DNA from: Galbula dea
Lineage: Eukaryota > Chordata > Aves > Piciformes > Galbulidae
Assembly: GCA_013399015.1 (NCBI GenBank)
Contig: VWZX01004911.1
Location: 283,553-347,552, forward strand
Length of the DNA: 64,000 bases
Direction: 5' to 3'
Shown: positions 35,900 through 47,100 of the stretch, one piece after another
How positions within the stretch are numbered: the first letter of the stretch is position 1
How the letters are laid out: every line of letters begins with the position of its first letter
Notes under the pieces: generated by a model
What the model was told of the DNA's origin: nothing
What the model saw: the letters and a program-made list of their open reading frames with translations, nothing else
Databases searched by the model: none
Program-made: the position numbers and the translations under genes

Positions 35900-38109
35900 C
35901 TGTGGAGGGAAGAGATGGGAGGTAAGACACAGCCATGATGCCCCCTTATCCCATGCCTGGGCACCCAAAACCTCCTCATCCACCCCCATGGCACCTGCTG
36001 AGCTTGGCTGTAGCTCACACACCAGAATTTCCCCTCTCCTGCCTTCCCTTCCCATTGCCAGGGAGAAAAATTCATCAGCCCATGGCATGTGTCACCTGGG
36101 GCTGGTAAGATGTTTGTCCACGCAAGCCTCTTGTGTTGTTTTGATACCTGCTTGCTGAGCAGACGTTGGGGACCCGCAGCTGATCTTCACCGTGTGGTTC
36201 TAACCCCCTGCTCATCACTGCAGCTGTGCCAGGAGGGCACAAAGGGGAAGAACCACTTCCCATGGACCAGGCTGACATTAACCTGCTGCCACTGAGGGTT
36301 GGGGAGCAGATGAAGCTTACCTGGGACAGCCTGATGGAGAGAGGGACACAGGTTGGTCCCCTCCCAGCACAGACTATGGATGCTTGGGGACAGATGCTGC
36401 CCCACAGGCACCCGAGCCCTGGCTGAACGCACACCAGCCCAGCAAAGACAACCCATGAAGAGCCATTTACCCACAACTAGTAGTTTTTGTCCCTCACTCC
36501 TTGTGTTTAAATAAGTTGAAGGTATTTAGGTTGCAGTGAGGATGCAAAGCTCTTCTTTGAGGGGGGTTGCAGGGATCTGGCTGCTATGGGAGGAGGATGT
36601 GGGGGTATTAGGGGCTCATGCGCTCATCTGCTCCGGATAAAAGCCAGACAGCTTGACATAAGCAGTGCTGATCTGCAGAAGCAAAGGCCAGAACATCCCC
36701 CAGCTCACCTGCTCCCACCACTGCAAGCTGGGCAGGTCAGGAAGCACCACCAAAACCAGAGCAGCACCCAGAGGAGATCCCCCTCAGGGATAAGCCACCC
36801 TGGGAGAGAAGAAGGGCTGGAGAAGCCCCACTGCAGCTCATTTACATAGTCTGTGGGTTTGAGGAGGGAAGAGGTTGCAAAGAGACTTCTCAAGGACACT
36901 TTCTTTCCAGAGGAGACCAACTGGCCAGAAGAAGCCAAACTGGAGCAGGAAATGGCTGTTGATGTGTCTATGTGTCCCAGCTTATAAAGATCACATCACA
37001 CCACCTTGCTTCTTAAACACACTTAGCAACAAGCATTTCCAGGGGGAAACTGAGGCAGAGAACCTGACAATTGCTGGGGATGCAACTATATGGAAAACAG
37101 GCTGAAGGGTGATCCATGGTGAGATTTGATGTCAGGACCAGCAGGGCTGGCTGATGTGGTCTCTGTGCCTGTATCAGGTGATGGAGATATCTCCAATGGC
37201 TTCCTACATCCTCAGAGACCCTGGATACCCCAGGGCTGGACTTCTTCCAGCTAGATGCCCCTGGCTGTCCTGCCCCTGGCACCCTGAGCACTCAGCCATG
37301 TTGGGCTACCCCTGAGCTGAAAACTGCCCTTCCCACCGGGCACCAGGGGCAGATATGGAGAGGCTGGTGCCACAGCTGTGTCCTTCAGCTGTGCCAAGGC
37401 TTCCCCAGGACTCCCTCCAAGGAGGTGGTGAATAGGGCTCTGGAAATCATCAGGACCTATATCCTTAGGGGACTACAGAGCATCTGCCATCATCAGCAGG
37501 ACATGGGGATCTATGCTCCCCCAGCAAACAGGGCTGGCAGCGAGATTGCCGGAGCGAGAGCAGATGGGAGAGGGGGGGAAAGACAAGGGAAAAACAAGCT
37601 GAGAAGAAAGGCAGGGCTGGGAATGCCGGCGGCATTGCTCCCGTCGGGGGCCGGCAGCTGCCACCCTACAGCCCTGAGTCCCTAGCAGCATCTCTGGCAG
37701 CACCTCCACAGCCTCCTGCTCCCCTTGTCCAAAACCTTGGGTCCCAACTTTCCAGTCGCCCGGCGGTGCATGGCATGGGTGAGGGCAGGGGGGAGCTGAG
37801 CCGGGGCATGCAGGAACATTTCAGGGCAAAGGAAAGATGGGGAGAGAGGAGTCCCATGGCAGGACAAGCCTTGGGCTGGCTCCATGCAGGGACACGGGGT
37901 TAGCCTCCGACACGAGCTCTCCTCTCCTTCCACAGGAGCAGCCACAACAACGCCACAAGCATCCAGACACCTTCCAGCCCCTCTGCTCCTCTTTCTGCCG
38001 TGTCCACCGCTTAGGGATGCAGATGCAGCATCACCTCTTAAACCTTGCCGGCCTCACAGCCCTCCCTCCCTAACCCCCCCCAGGCCATGCCCTCCAGCCC
38101 CCTGTGGAC

Positions 38110-38370
38110 ATGCCTCACCTGGCTCGGGTGGTCTCTGCGAGCTGCGGATGGTGGAGACGCAGCAGAGGGATGGCCGGCCCTGCTGCATCTCGGCGGGAGG
38201 AGGGATGCGCACGAACGCTCGGCAGCTCCGGCTGTCACAGCTCCATCCCTGCCTCCCCTCGGACCTCGTCCACACCTGACTGACTTCCCCTCATCGCCTC
38301 CCTCCCGCCGACGAGGAATGGTGGCTGCACGCCGGCCCCAGCGCCGGCCCTGGGTAACCCCTAGACAAAC
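38110..38370. promoter_or_regulatory. CpG-rich segment, possible SAMD10 promoter
   Basis: About twenty CpG dinucleotides fall in some 250 bp, in an otherwise CpG-poor region, and they overlap candidate first exon B of SAMD10. Inference only; no TATA box or defined start is visible. Confidence 0.45.
38119..38188 (-). CDS. SAMD10: SAMD10 exon 1, candidate B (alternative)
   Basis: The ATG at 38188 has GAG before it (G at -3). It opens MQQGRPSLCCVSTIRSSQRP and then PEP, ending at a strong donor GCCAG|GTGAGG in phase 1, also compatible with exon 2. It lies in a CpG-rich stretch (38120-38360) that looks like a promoter. It does not resemble the human N-terminus. It may be an alternative first exon of SAMD10 or the only real one. 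Confidence 0.4.
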
Positions 38371-40879
38371 CTCCTGGTAATGGGAGGGAGGATGACTGAA
38401 ACACCCCCACCCTCCCTGCTGCCCCGTGGGTGTTTGATCCCGAGAGATGCTCGGCGTTTTCCCTGCCTGCTCCTGCCTAATCCTGTGGCAGGGCCAGCTG
38501 GCACTGGGATGGATGGATGGGAAGCCTGGGAGGATGTTGTGGGAGATATTGCATCTGCCAGGCATGAGAGTGCCCCAGGGCTGAGTAGAGCTGTGTGTGA
38601 CAACACCGGGGGCACGGGTGGCTTTGGGGCATTAGGGATATGGGAGGAAAAGAAAGGGAGAGTGATAAGGAGCATCCTTCCTGGAGCTCAGCATCCCCTG
38701 CTCCTGCACTCAGCCAAAGCCCTCATGGTTATGCCATGTTTAGGGTCTGGGAAGCCCAGCAGTGTGGGTCAGTGAGCAAACACTGTGCTGAACCTTCAAA
38801 TGCAGCTGCAGGAGCCTTTGGGCCAGCTGACCCCGAGCTGGCTCCCATCTTTCTGAGTCCCTGTGGCTAGTCCATGGTCACTGCACCCTGTCTGGCAGCC
38901 ACTTGTTCACAGGCTGGGGAATCACCTTCTCTCAGTGATTCTTTGATCCACATTGGGCACCTCTCCAGCCACACAGGATAGATGCAGGGGGAGGCCAGGG
39001 GCTAGGTCACTGCAGGGGGACCAGTAGCTGCCTATCCTGGGCAGTGGGACAGGGTCTGCAGCAGCAGCAGGGTCAGACACCACTCCCCCCCTCCCCAGCA
39101 CGTCATCGTTCCCTTTCCTTCTCCAGACAGTTTTATGGCTGGTGGAACGTGAGTGCTGGAGAGACTGAGAGCAGCAGCAGCTACTGATGGGGGAGAAGGT
39201 CAAGATCCCAGGGATGGAGACCTCAGGGCAGGATGTGGCAGCCCACACTGATGAAAGCATACCCAGGTTAGTCCCAAGGTGGACATGGGCTGATCACAAC
39301 TAGCAAAGTGGCTCTGAGTTGACTTTCTGTGGATGCTGCCCACAGGTGTCCAGGTCCTGTCCCAGAGGAAAGAGCAGCAGGCAGGGACACAGAGAGGGGA
39401 GCCCAGCATCTGGACAGACATCCTCTCCATCTTCTGCCACAGCTTCCCAGAATGGGCTTGGGGACATCCCTGAGTCTTTGTCATACACGTGGGTGTCCCA
39501 CAGACCTGCCCTCTCTCTGGGGACATGTCTGTAGACAGCTGCTGTGGGGGAAAGCCAGGCTTCCCAGGGTCAGTCAGGCTTCCCAGGATTAATGGTGGGC
39601 CCTGGGAGAAGCCTGAAACAAGCTTTGCCAGGAACAAAATCCCTTTGTCAGTTTGCCTGGCTCCTGGTGTCTGGGAGGGCAAGAGGCATTTAGCATCAAA
39701 CAGGGTGAGAGATTTGTCTGCAGTCACAGAAGGATTCATGGGGAGCTGCTTGTTCCCTCTTGTGTTCCTCCAGGCAGGTGGAGGGTGGATGAGACCAAAC
39801 TGCTCTGGGGACTCCTAGGACAGGGAATCCAGTCTGTTTATGGAGCAGCTTTGCAAGGGATCACCTCACTTCTAGTGGCATCTGCATGAGCTATGAACCT
39901 GCCTAGCACTGCCATTGTCCTGGTCCCCTCCATACCTTCCACATGGCTTCACCCTGGTGCAGAGCAGAGCTCTCCCTGGAGAGAAAAAGCTGTTCTCTGG
40001 GACTCCCCAATGTGTATGATCTTCAAAGACATGCCCATAGGAATGCCCTTACGGGCCATACCCTTCCCTGATCTATTCCCTCAGACCTGCTGGCCCACAT
40101 TCAGAGAGGAATGACACACCTCAAGCAACTCCAGGTTCCCCTGGGGTGTCCTTGGGCCATGTCCTGGCTGTGATGAGCATTTTCCCAGCATTTCCCCTGA
40201 ATTTGCTGCTCATGGAGGTGAGACAGGAGCCCTGAGGAGTGATGGAGCTCAAGCCAGCTGTTGCTCACCAACAGAGCCTCTTAAGGAAGCAGGAGGAAGG
40301 GAACAAAAGGTAGATGCCCTTTCTGTCCTCTCCATGCATGGGTGCTGCACATGGGTGCTGCCTGCATGGAGTCGCAGGCAGCTGTATGAGAGGGACCTTG
40401 GGGCACAGCCTTTGGGGTGACTGTGTGTGTCTTTGGGGATATCTGAGATCCTGAGCCTTCCATGAATACTGCCAGGAGGTGCCCAAGCACCCCAGGACAG
40501 CGGATCTCTGTGGGGTTGGGCACCCAAGAGGCCATGGGGTGAGGGCAGCAGACAGGACCTTGAGGTGTCTCTGGTCAGGGCTGGGTCTCCCAGTAGCAGC
40601 AGGAGCCATAGGCAGGGAGCTCCATTCCACCTTGACACCCCCTTCCACTTCCCTTCCTGGGGGTTCTGCCATGCTCCAGCACCCCCAGACCTGTCCTGTC
40701 CTGCCCTCACATCTGCACTCCCTTGCTCCAGACAAATTTCCCAGTCCGTTTCACTGGGAATCCATAATACTAGGGGTAGTGGGGACAGACACTCCCCGGC
40801 ATGTTGAGGGCAGCAAAGGGGATGTGGAGTGGCAGACAGGATGGAAGAGGAGGGGAAGGCGGATGTAAGGAGGGGCAGA

Positions 40880-41020
40880 CCCCCAAGGATGGAGGGGGAA
40901 GCACCGGGGAGAGGATGAAGGGAAGAGGAACGGGGAAGGATGGAGGGCGAAGCACAGGAAGGGATGAAGGGCAGACCGCTGGGACGGAGGGGGCAGCACC
41001 GTGGGGCGAATGAAGGGGGC
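40880..41020. repeat. purine-rich minisatellite
   Basis: Imperfect units of GGATGAAGGG and GGGGAAGCACCGGGG alternate on the plus strand. They lie inside SAMD10 intron 1 if candidate A is the first exon. Confidence 0.7.
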
Positions 41021-41033
41021 AGCCTGCCGGTAC

Positions 41034-41093
41034 TGTTCTGCACCGTGCCAGCATGCCAAGCTCCAGTGAGGTTTGGTGGATGCCCACTCCTTT
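41034..41093 (-). repeat. inverted repeat, left copy
   Basis: Its reverse complement contains CTGGAGCTTGGCATGCTGGC and matches 41856-41916 over about 60 bp with few differences. Not obviously CR1. Confidence 0.8.
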
Positions 41094-41154
41094 GGGGCTG
41101 GGGGAGTCTCGTCCCGTCTCGCACCTGAGCCCACCCCCCGCCCCTTCCCCGTAC

Positions 41155-41254
41155 CTTCCATGTCCTTGGGCTGGCCGCANTGCTGCCGCCTCTCCCTTCT
41201 CCGAGGATGCCCCGAGCATCCCACCCCATCCCTGCCCGCAGGCATCGTCCCCAT
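41155..41254 (-). CDS. SAMD10: SAMD10 exon 1, candidate A
   Basis: The open frame from ATG 41254 reads 33 codons to ...RRRERRQxCGQPKDME and a donor GAAG|GTACGG in phase 1, as needed by exon 2. Splicing gives ...KDME-ATAAHLSFC, resembling human ...RDVD-ATAHFSFC, and a total of 205 residues against 202 in human. Against it: the start lies at the edge of a minisatellite, and one base (41180) is undetermined, leaving one residue unknown. The upstream frame is open, so the true start could be further 5'. Confidence 0.42.
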
Positions 41255-41615
41255 CACATCCCTTCCCGGAGGCTACTGGGCACCCTTCCCTGGATCCCTG
41301 TCCAGCGGCATCATCCTCCCATATCTCTGCCCGGAGGCATCATCTCCCTGGATCCCTGCCCGGAGCCTGCAGGCATCACCCCCACCCCCAACCTTTTCTG
41401 GAGCCTGTGGACACCATCCCCCCCTATCCCTGTCTGTGAAGGCATCATCTCCCCAGATCCCTGCCTGGAGGCTGTGGGATCATCCACCTGGATCCCTGCT
41501 TGGTGCCTGTGGGCATCTTCCCCACCCTGGATCTCACCGTGGATCCCTGCTTGCAGGCATCAGCCCTCCTGATCCCTGCCCGGAGGCCACCCAGCATAAC
41601 TCCCAGATCCCTCTC
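41225..41615. repeat. minisatellite at SAMD10 5' end
   Basis: Degenerate units on the theme GGATCCCTGCCCGGAGGC plus ATCATCTCCC recur about every 35-40 bp, roughly ten times. The array overlaps the start of SAMD10 exon 1 candidate A. Confidence 0.8.
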
Positions 41616-41855
41616 CAGCCAGGGGGGGCAGGTTCTGTGGACACCAGTGTTCTGTGGGCACTGTGGAGAGGTTTGTTCCCATGTTTCTGCTGGGTACAGA
41701 GTGGAGATCAATGCCTGGTTGGTCTCTGCTCTCCAGATTTCCCTTCTTCCTGCAGCCTGCAGCTCCCTGGATGGGTGCTAGTGGGGTGGGTGATGGATGG
41801 TGTTTACCCCAGGGTGGGCAATATGGGCTCTGGTGGGTGGTCTCAGGGCAAGTAG

Positions 41856-41916
41856 GCACCCACCAAACCTTACTGGAGCTTGGCATGCTGGCACAGAGCA
41901 GAACAGTCTTGCCAGC
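41856..41916 (+). repeat. inverted repeat, right copy
   Basis: Inverted partner of 41034-41093. The shared core reads CACCAAACCT-ACTGGAGCTTGGCATGCTGG. It is followed after about 50 bp by a minus-oriented CR1 internal fragment. Confidence 0.8.
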
Positions 41917-41964
41917 ACCCACCACCCCCCTGGAGCGACAACCCCAAGAGTATTTTTGGAACCT

Positions 41965-42190
41965 CCCTCAACCTGCTGCTCACATTCAATGCATCCCAGG
42001 AGAGCATTGGCCACATTGCTGCCTCATGGTGAACTTGTTGTCCACCAGCACTCCCCGGTCTTTCTCCTTGGAGCTGCTTTCCAGCAGGTCAACCCCTACA
42101 TTGTCCTGGTCCATGAAGTTATTCCTCCCCAGGTGCAGGACTCTACACTTGCTCTTGCTGAACTTCATTAGATGTTGAACTTCATACACC
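41965..42190 (-). mobile_element. CR1 internal fragment
   Basis: Reverse complement reads as a CR1 internal segment: CAGGTGCAGGACTCTACACT, CACCAGCACTCCCCGGTCTT. Confidence 0.8.
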
Positions 42191-44144
42191 TCTAGAAACC
42201 TCCAGCTCCATAATCTCAAGCCTCCATCTGTGTCCCAGGAAGGAGAAAACAGGAACCTGATGCCTTGGACATCCTCTGCCAGTAAATCATTGTCCTTGGG
42301 AAGCTGCAGCTCTCGTGGTGAAAGTGTCCATCGTGGCCAGGGGCAAGGAGAGCTCAGGCATCCCCTGGGCTTTGTAGAGCCACAGCTTCAGTGCCACCTG
42401 AAACAAGCCCTCCCCCTGCAGCAATGAGCTTTGGTGCTTGATCATCAGCATGAAAAGAAGCTATTTTGAGGGGGAGATTTTCATAACACTAAAGATTTCC
42501 ACCCCCAGTCGAGCTAAGCACCAGCCACCACCCTGGGCCGGGCAGGAGGCTGCAGGCTCAAAGCTGTTCTCTAGTCTGTCTGCAGGAGCTCGTCTTAAAC
42601 TTCACCCCAAAATCCAGGAAGGGATTGGGAAAACCTCTCTGTGGTGTTTGACTCGTGAGTGCCCACGCAGCTGCAGAAAGGAGAGGGCTCCCTGACCCCC
42701 AGCTGCACCCCCAGCCCGACACCTGGATGCCATGGGAGGTTCGGTGAAGGTGACATCGTGATGGGGATGGCACATCTCAAGGCCACCCTTGGCCACCTGC
42801 CTGACCAGTAGTGGAGGGTGCAGGTCCTCCCCCCTGTGGCTGGCTGCTCCCTTTTCCTGCTGACGAGTGGTTTTCATTAGCGAGCAGACAAGCAAAGCAA
42901 CAGAGAAATTAGCTGCTTTTCTCCTTGGACAAATAACTTCCGTCTGAAGGCTTTTCATCTCCTCCCTCTCATCCTCGCAGGGCTGCGGCGGGAGGAAAGC
43001 TGATGTTTAATTACTTCCTTTCTTCTCTGCAAAAGGAACGTGCTGAATCATCCCATCCTTGCACCTTCTCTGGAGGCTGCTGGAGGGGAGGGGTGGAGCC
43101 CACGGAGACCTTGGTGCTCTCCCAACCCAAAGCCATCCATGCGTGCTAGGGAAATCTGTAAGTCTGGGGCTTGCTGGAGCTGGTGTCCTCAGCTTGTCCC
43201 CCACCAAGTCCCTGATCTGTGCTCTGTCTCTCCTGCCATGTAACTTCTGTTTAACTGCAGAAAACCTTTAGTTAGATATTAAAAGACCTAAAGATAACCC
43301 AAAACCTAGGACAGAGTCACTTGGGCTTGTTAAGAGATGTTCTGGCTTGGGAGGGATTGAGCTAAGCCAAGAATGATGCTGGGTGCTGTAAGAGATGAGG
43401 ATGGCTGGAGCATGGAGCAGGTGCATGGGACCACATCATCTTCCCAGCCCTCCCCAAGGCTTGGATTTTCCTGAAAACCCTTTGGAATTACAGAGGGGTG
43501 AGTGGTCCAGGCTTCTCCACGCCCCCAGCAGCACCAGGATGCTAGAGTGGCACTGAACCTGTCTGCAAATGGTGAGGAGGAAACAAATTCCATCTCCTGG
43601 ACACATGAAATCCCTCCTGGAGAAGTGTGATTGCTCTCAGAAAAACCCAGGAAAGCAAAGGCTGGGAACAGCAGAGTGCTTGTGTTTAGTAACAGCTTGA
43701 TGTAATCTGCACACAGTTTTCAAGCAACATTTGCCTTTTCCTGCCAAGGCTCATCCTTAGCCATATTTCTCTTGGAAAATTTCTGCCACAGCTTGAAAGC
43801 TCCATGTGTGGAGAGAGGCTGAAGGAGAAGTGGGAATCTCAGAGGGATGGAGAAAAGGATCTTTCTCTGTTGGATGGTGTCAGATGCCTGCAATGGGCAG
43901 TATTGCCCTGCCCACCCTCTGCAGAGGGAGGAGGAGGAGAAATGCTCACACCAGGGCTGGGGAGGATTTCAGTAGTATCCTGTTTGCAGGTTACACACAG
44001 GGTTTGTGGTCCAAGGTCTCTCCATGGCAGGAGGGTTGGCTGGCCAAGTGTGGCAGCACCAGCTGGCACAGACACAGTCCTGAGCCTGGGCAGAGGTTTC
44101 AGCCCCATCCTGACTGTGCATCTGAAATTTTGGAAAGCTCCTGT

Positions 44145-44472
44145 TGATTTGGAGTGCTGGTGGACAACAAGTTCGCCATGAGCCAGCAATATGCCTTCCT
44201 GGCCAAGGCAGCCAATGATCTCCTGGGGTGCATGAAGAAGAGTGTGAGCAGCAGGTCCAGGAAGGTTCTCCTCCCCCTCTACTCTGCCCTAGGGAGGCCA
44301 CATCTGGAGTCTTGGTTCCAGTTCTGGGCTCCCCAGTTCAAAAGAGACAAGGAACTGCTGGAGAGAGGCCAGAAGAGGCTAGGAAGATGCTGAGGGCACT
44401 GGAGCATCTCTGGCAGGAGGAAAGACTGAGAGCCCTGGGGCTGCTGAGCCTGGAGAAGAGCAGCCTGAAAGA
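44145..44472 (+). mobile_element. CR1 internal fragment, 3' truncated
   Basis: GTGCTGGTGGACAACAAGTT, GGAGGCCACATCTGGAGTCT and GGAACTGCTGGAGAGAGGCC; stops abruptly after GAGCCTGGAGAAGAGCAGCC. Confidence 0.85.
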
Positions 44473-44894
44473 TGCTGTATTTCTAATTGGATTTTGGCAT
44501 GTCTTGGTTCTTTTGAAGGCAGCTGTAATGGTTTGGGAGCACAGCCTGGATCCCCTCCCTTCTCTCAGCACAGAAGGGTTTTGATATTGTTTCCTGAAAT
44601 GAAATTGTGAATTTGCAGCTTAATCCAATGAGGGGACACACACACAATGCCATCAGCCACAAGGACACAGCAAGGCAGCAGGAGCCAGGTTTTCCTGCTT
44701 GGGAATCAATTCACAGCAAGAGTAAAAAAGGCAAAGTAATGTTTTAATTCTTTCCAACGAGATAAAAAAAATCTCTACATATATTCTAAGAAGCTGCTGT
44801 ATGCTTATAGATATTTCCTGTGCAGAGATGCTGAGCACTGCAGGGATGCCCCTGGACACAGGGCAGGTCATGCAGCACCTAGGCATGGTCAAAT

Positions 44895-45525
44895 CACCAA
44901 ATGACAGAGTCATTAAGGCTGGAAAAGATCTCTAAGATCATCGAGTCCAACTGTTAACCAGCACTGCTAGGTCACCACTGCACCATGGCCTCAGCACCAC
45001 ATCTCCAGGCCTTTCAGACCCCTACAGGGATGGTGACTCCCCCACTGCCCTGGGCAGCCTGGGACAGGCCTTGACAACCCTTTTGGGGAAGGAATTGTTC
45101 CTCCTGGCCAACCTAAACCTCCTCTGGCACAACTTGAGGCTGTTTCCTCTTGTTTTATTACTTGTTCCTTGGGAGAAGAGGAGTTACAGAGAATGAGGTC
45201 TCCCCTGAGCCTCCTCTTCTCCAGGCTAAACAACCCCAGTTCCCTCAGCTACTCCTCACAACACTTGTGCTCTAGACCCTTTCCCATCTTCCTTGCCCTT
45301 CTCTGGACACACTGCAGCACCTCAATGTCCCTCTTGGAGTGAGGAGCCCAAACCTGACCCCAGGATTGAAGGTGTGACCTCCCCAGTGCTGAGTCCAGGA
45401 GGCCAATCCCTGCCCTAGTCCTGCTGCCACACTAGTGCTGCTCCAAGCCAGGATGCTGTTGGCCTTCTTGTCCACCTGGGCACTCTGCTGCCTCATCTTC
45501 AGCCACTGACAAGCACCAGCATTAG
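44895..45525 (-). mobile_element. CR1 3' fragment, about 630 bp
   Basis: Long minus-oriented copy, from TCGAGTCCAACTGTTAACCA to ACCTGGGCACTCTGCTGCCT. Intergenic between SAMD10 and PRPF6. Confidence 0.92.
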
Positions 45526-46094
45526 GAAGGTAACAACCATCCTGTACCCACGTCCTCAGCAGCCTGAAGCCCTCTCTTCCCTCCCAGCCTGATTTCAGGG
45601 CTCTCTGCCTCTATTCAGCTGCTTACAGAATCCGATTTATGACTTAGGTTGGAAGGTAGAGCCAGGCTCCAATTGATTTGCTGTGCTCTGATTGCCACTG
45701 CATGCTGCTCTGGGATCTGGAAGCTGCTTGCACACAACAGTCAGGCTGCAAATTTAGAGATTCAACAGTTAGGGAATGCCAGGCTTAAAACAGCCTCTGC
45801 ATCCTCAGGTCTGTTGCTGCCCTCCTTTCATCTCCTGGGGTGCAGGAGAGCTGGTCCTGCTGGTGGCCCCCAAATCAGTCTCACCCCATTGCTAGGGGGG
45901 GCATCAAGCAGTTCCCATGTGTCCATCCCTCATTTAAGCAGCTCAGGTCCAGGGAGTAGGAGGGGACAAAGTGACACTGGTTTTTAGGAAGCAGCTGTGG
46001 ATGGGAGTGCAGTGCAGATGGGGAGAGCAGGAGTGGTGGGAAATAACTGAACTGGGAAACCACTTGGAGCCCTGGTGTTTTGAAGGATGCTTAG

Positions 46095-46262
46095 CAGGCC
46101 ATCACCTTCACCTTTGCTTCACATTCACCATCACTTTCACCTTCAGTATTACCTTTGCTTGTCTTCACCTTCACTTTCTCCTTCACTTTCACCTTCACAT
46201 TCACCTTCACCTTCATCCTCACCTTTGCTTCACCTTCACCATCACCATCACCATTACCCTCC
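46095..46262. repeat. (TTCACC)n hexamer array
   Basis: About 165 bp of TTCACC-type hexamers with TTTGCT, TTCACT and ATCACC variants, strongly strand-asymmetric (plus strand nearly free of G). Confidence 0.9.
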
Positions 46263-46904
46263 CTCCTTACCCTGTCCTTGGCTGGAGCTGGCAATACCTT
46301 GGGTGCAAGAACAAGCAAAATCCCCACAAACCTGAGCCCATTGCTCTGGGGCAGTAGAGAGCAGATCCAGGAGGGGCTGGGGAAGCTTTGCTGACAGCTG
46401 GTCCATTGGAGAGGGACTCAGAACAGAGAGCTGCACCTGGCACTCTGCCCTCAGCACAGGAACCCTCTGCACCCACTGCATCCAGATCTGAACACTCTGG
46501 GCAGCTTTGGTCCTTCCCCAAGAGCTCTTGGCTTTAGCCATCCTGGGATTCAGAAGGGATTTTAGGGAATGCCACGTGGGTAGCATTATTAGCATGCTGC
46601 TGGCAAGCAACCTGTGCCCTTGAGCTTTCTCCCCACGTGGAGACCGTTCCCAGCACACCTCTGGCTGGCTCCAGCTCTGCTCTCTGGGTTGCTGAGGGTG
46701 TGAGCTCCATAGCAGAGACCCTTTAGAAGCTTCTGTTAATTGTCTCTGAGATCTCAGATGGCTTTGGGGGAGCCATTCCAAGGCACCTAACTCCCTCCTG
46801 CTGCCTGCTGCTGGCTCTGGCAAAGCTCCCAACTGCATTCTGGTGCTCAGCTCGGGGTGCAGAGGAGAGCAGATGCTGCAGATGGGTCCTCAGGGTCCCT
46901 CCAT

Positions 46905-47100
46905 ATTCTTATGTGGGACTAATTAAAATTTCAGGAAGTATATTTACCTAATGCTGAGTTGATTTCACTAAGTAGGACATCCTGTCTTCAGAGGATTTCA
47001 CGGCACAGGGTGATAATCAAGTGAGAACAGGCTCCAAAAGTGTTAATTTAGCAGCTGAGCTGATGGGAATTAAACCCAAGCCTCTGGTTTAGTCTTTTCT
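46905..47100. promoter_or_regulatory. candidate conserved non-coding element, upstream of PRPF6
   Basis: Repeat-free AT-rich block with ACTAATTAAAATTTC, GATAATCAAG and GTTAATTTAG in a GC-rich intergenic region. Inference from composition and motif density. Confidence 0.3.

Noticed and set aside
40249..41229. Minus-strand frame of 326 codons at the SAMD10 5' end
   Set aside because: Crosses two minisatellites, an inverted repeat and an N, and resembles no protein; only the short segment at 41155-41254, in another frame, is considered as exon.
46091..46327. Minus-strand frame with VKVKVKVK-type repeats
   Set aside because: Translation of the (TTCACC)n array, with no exon features.
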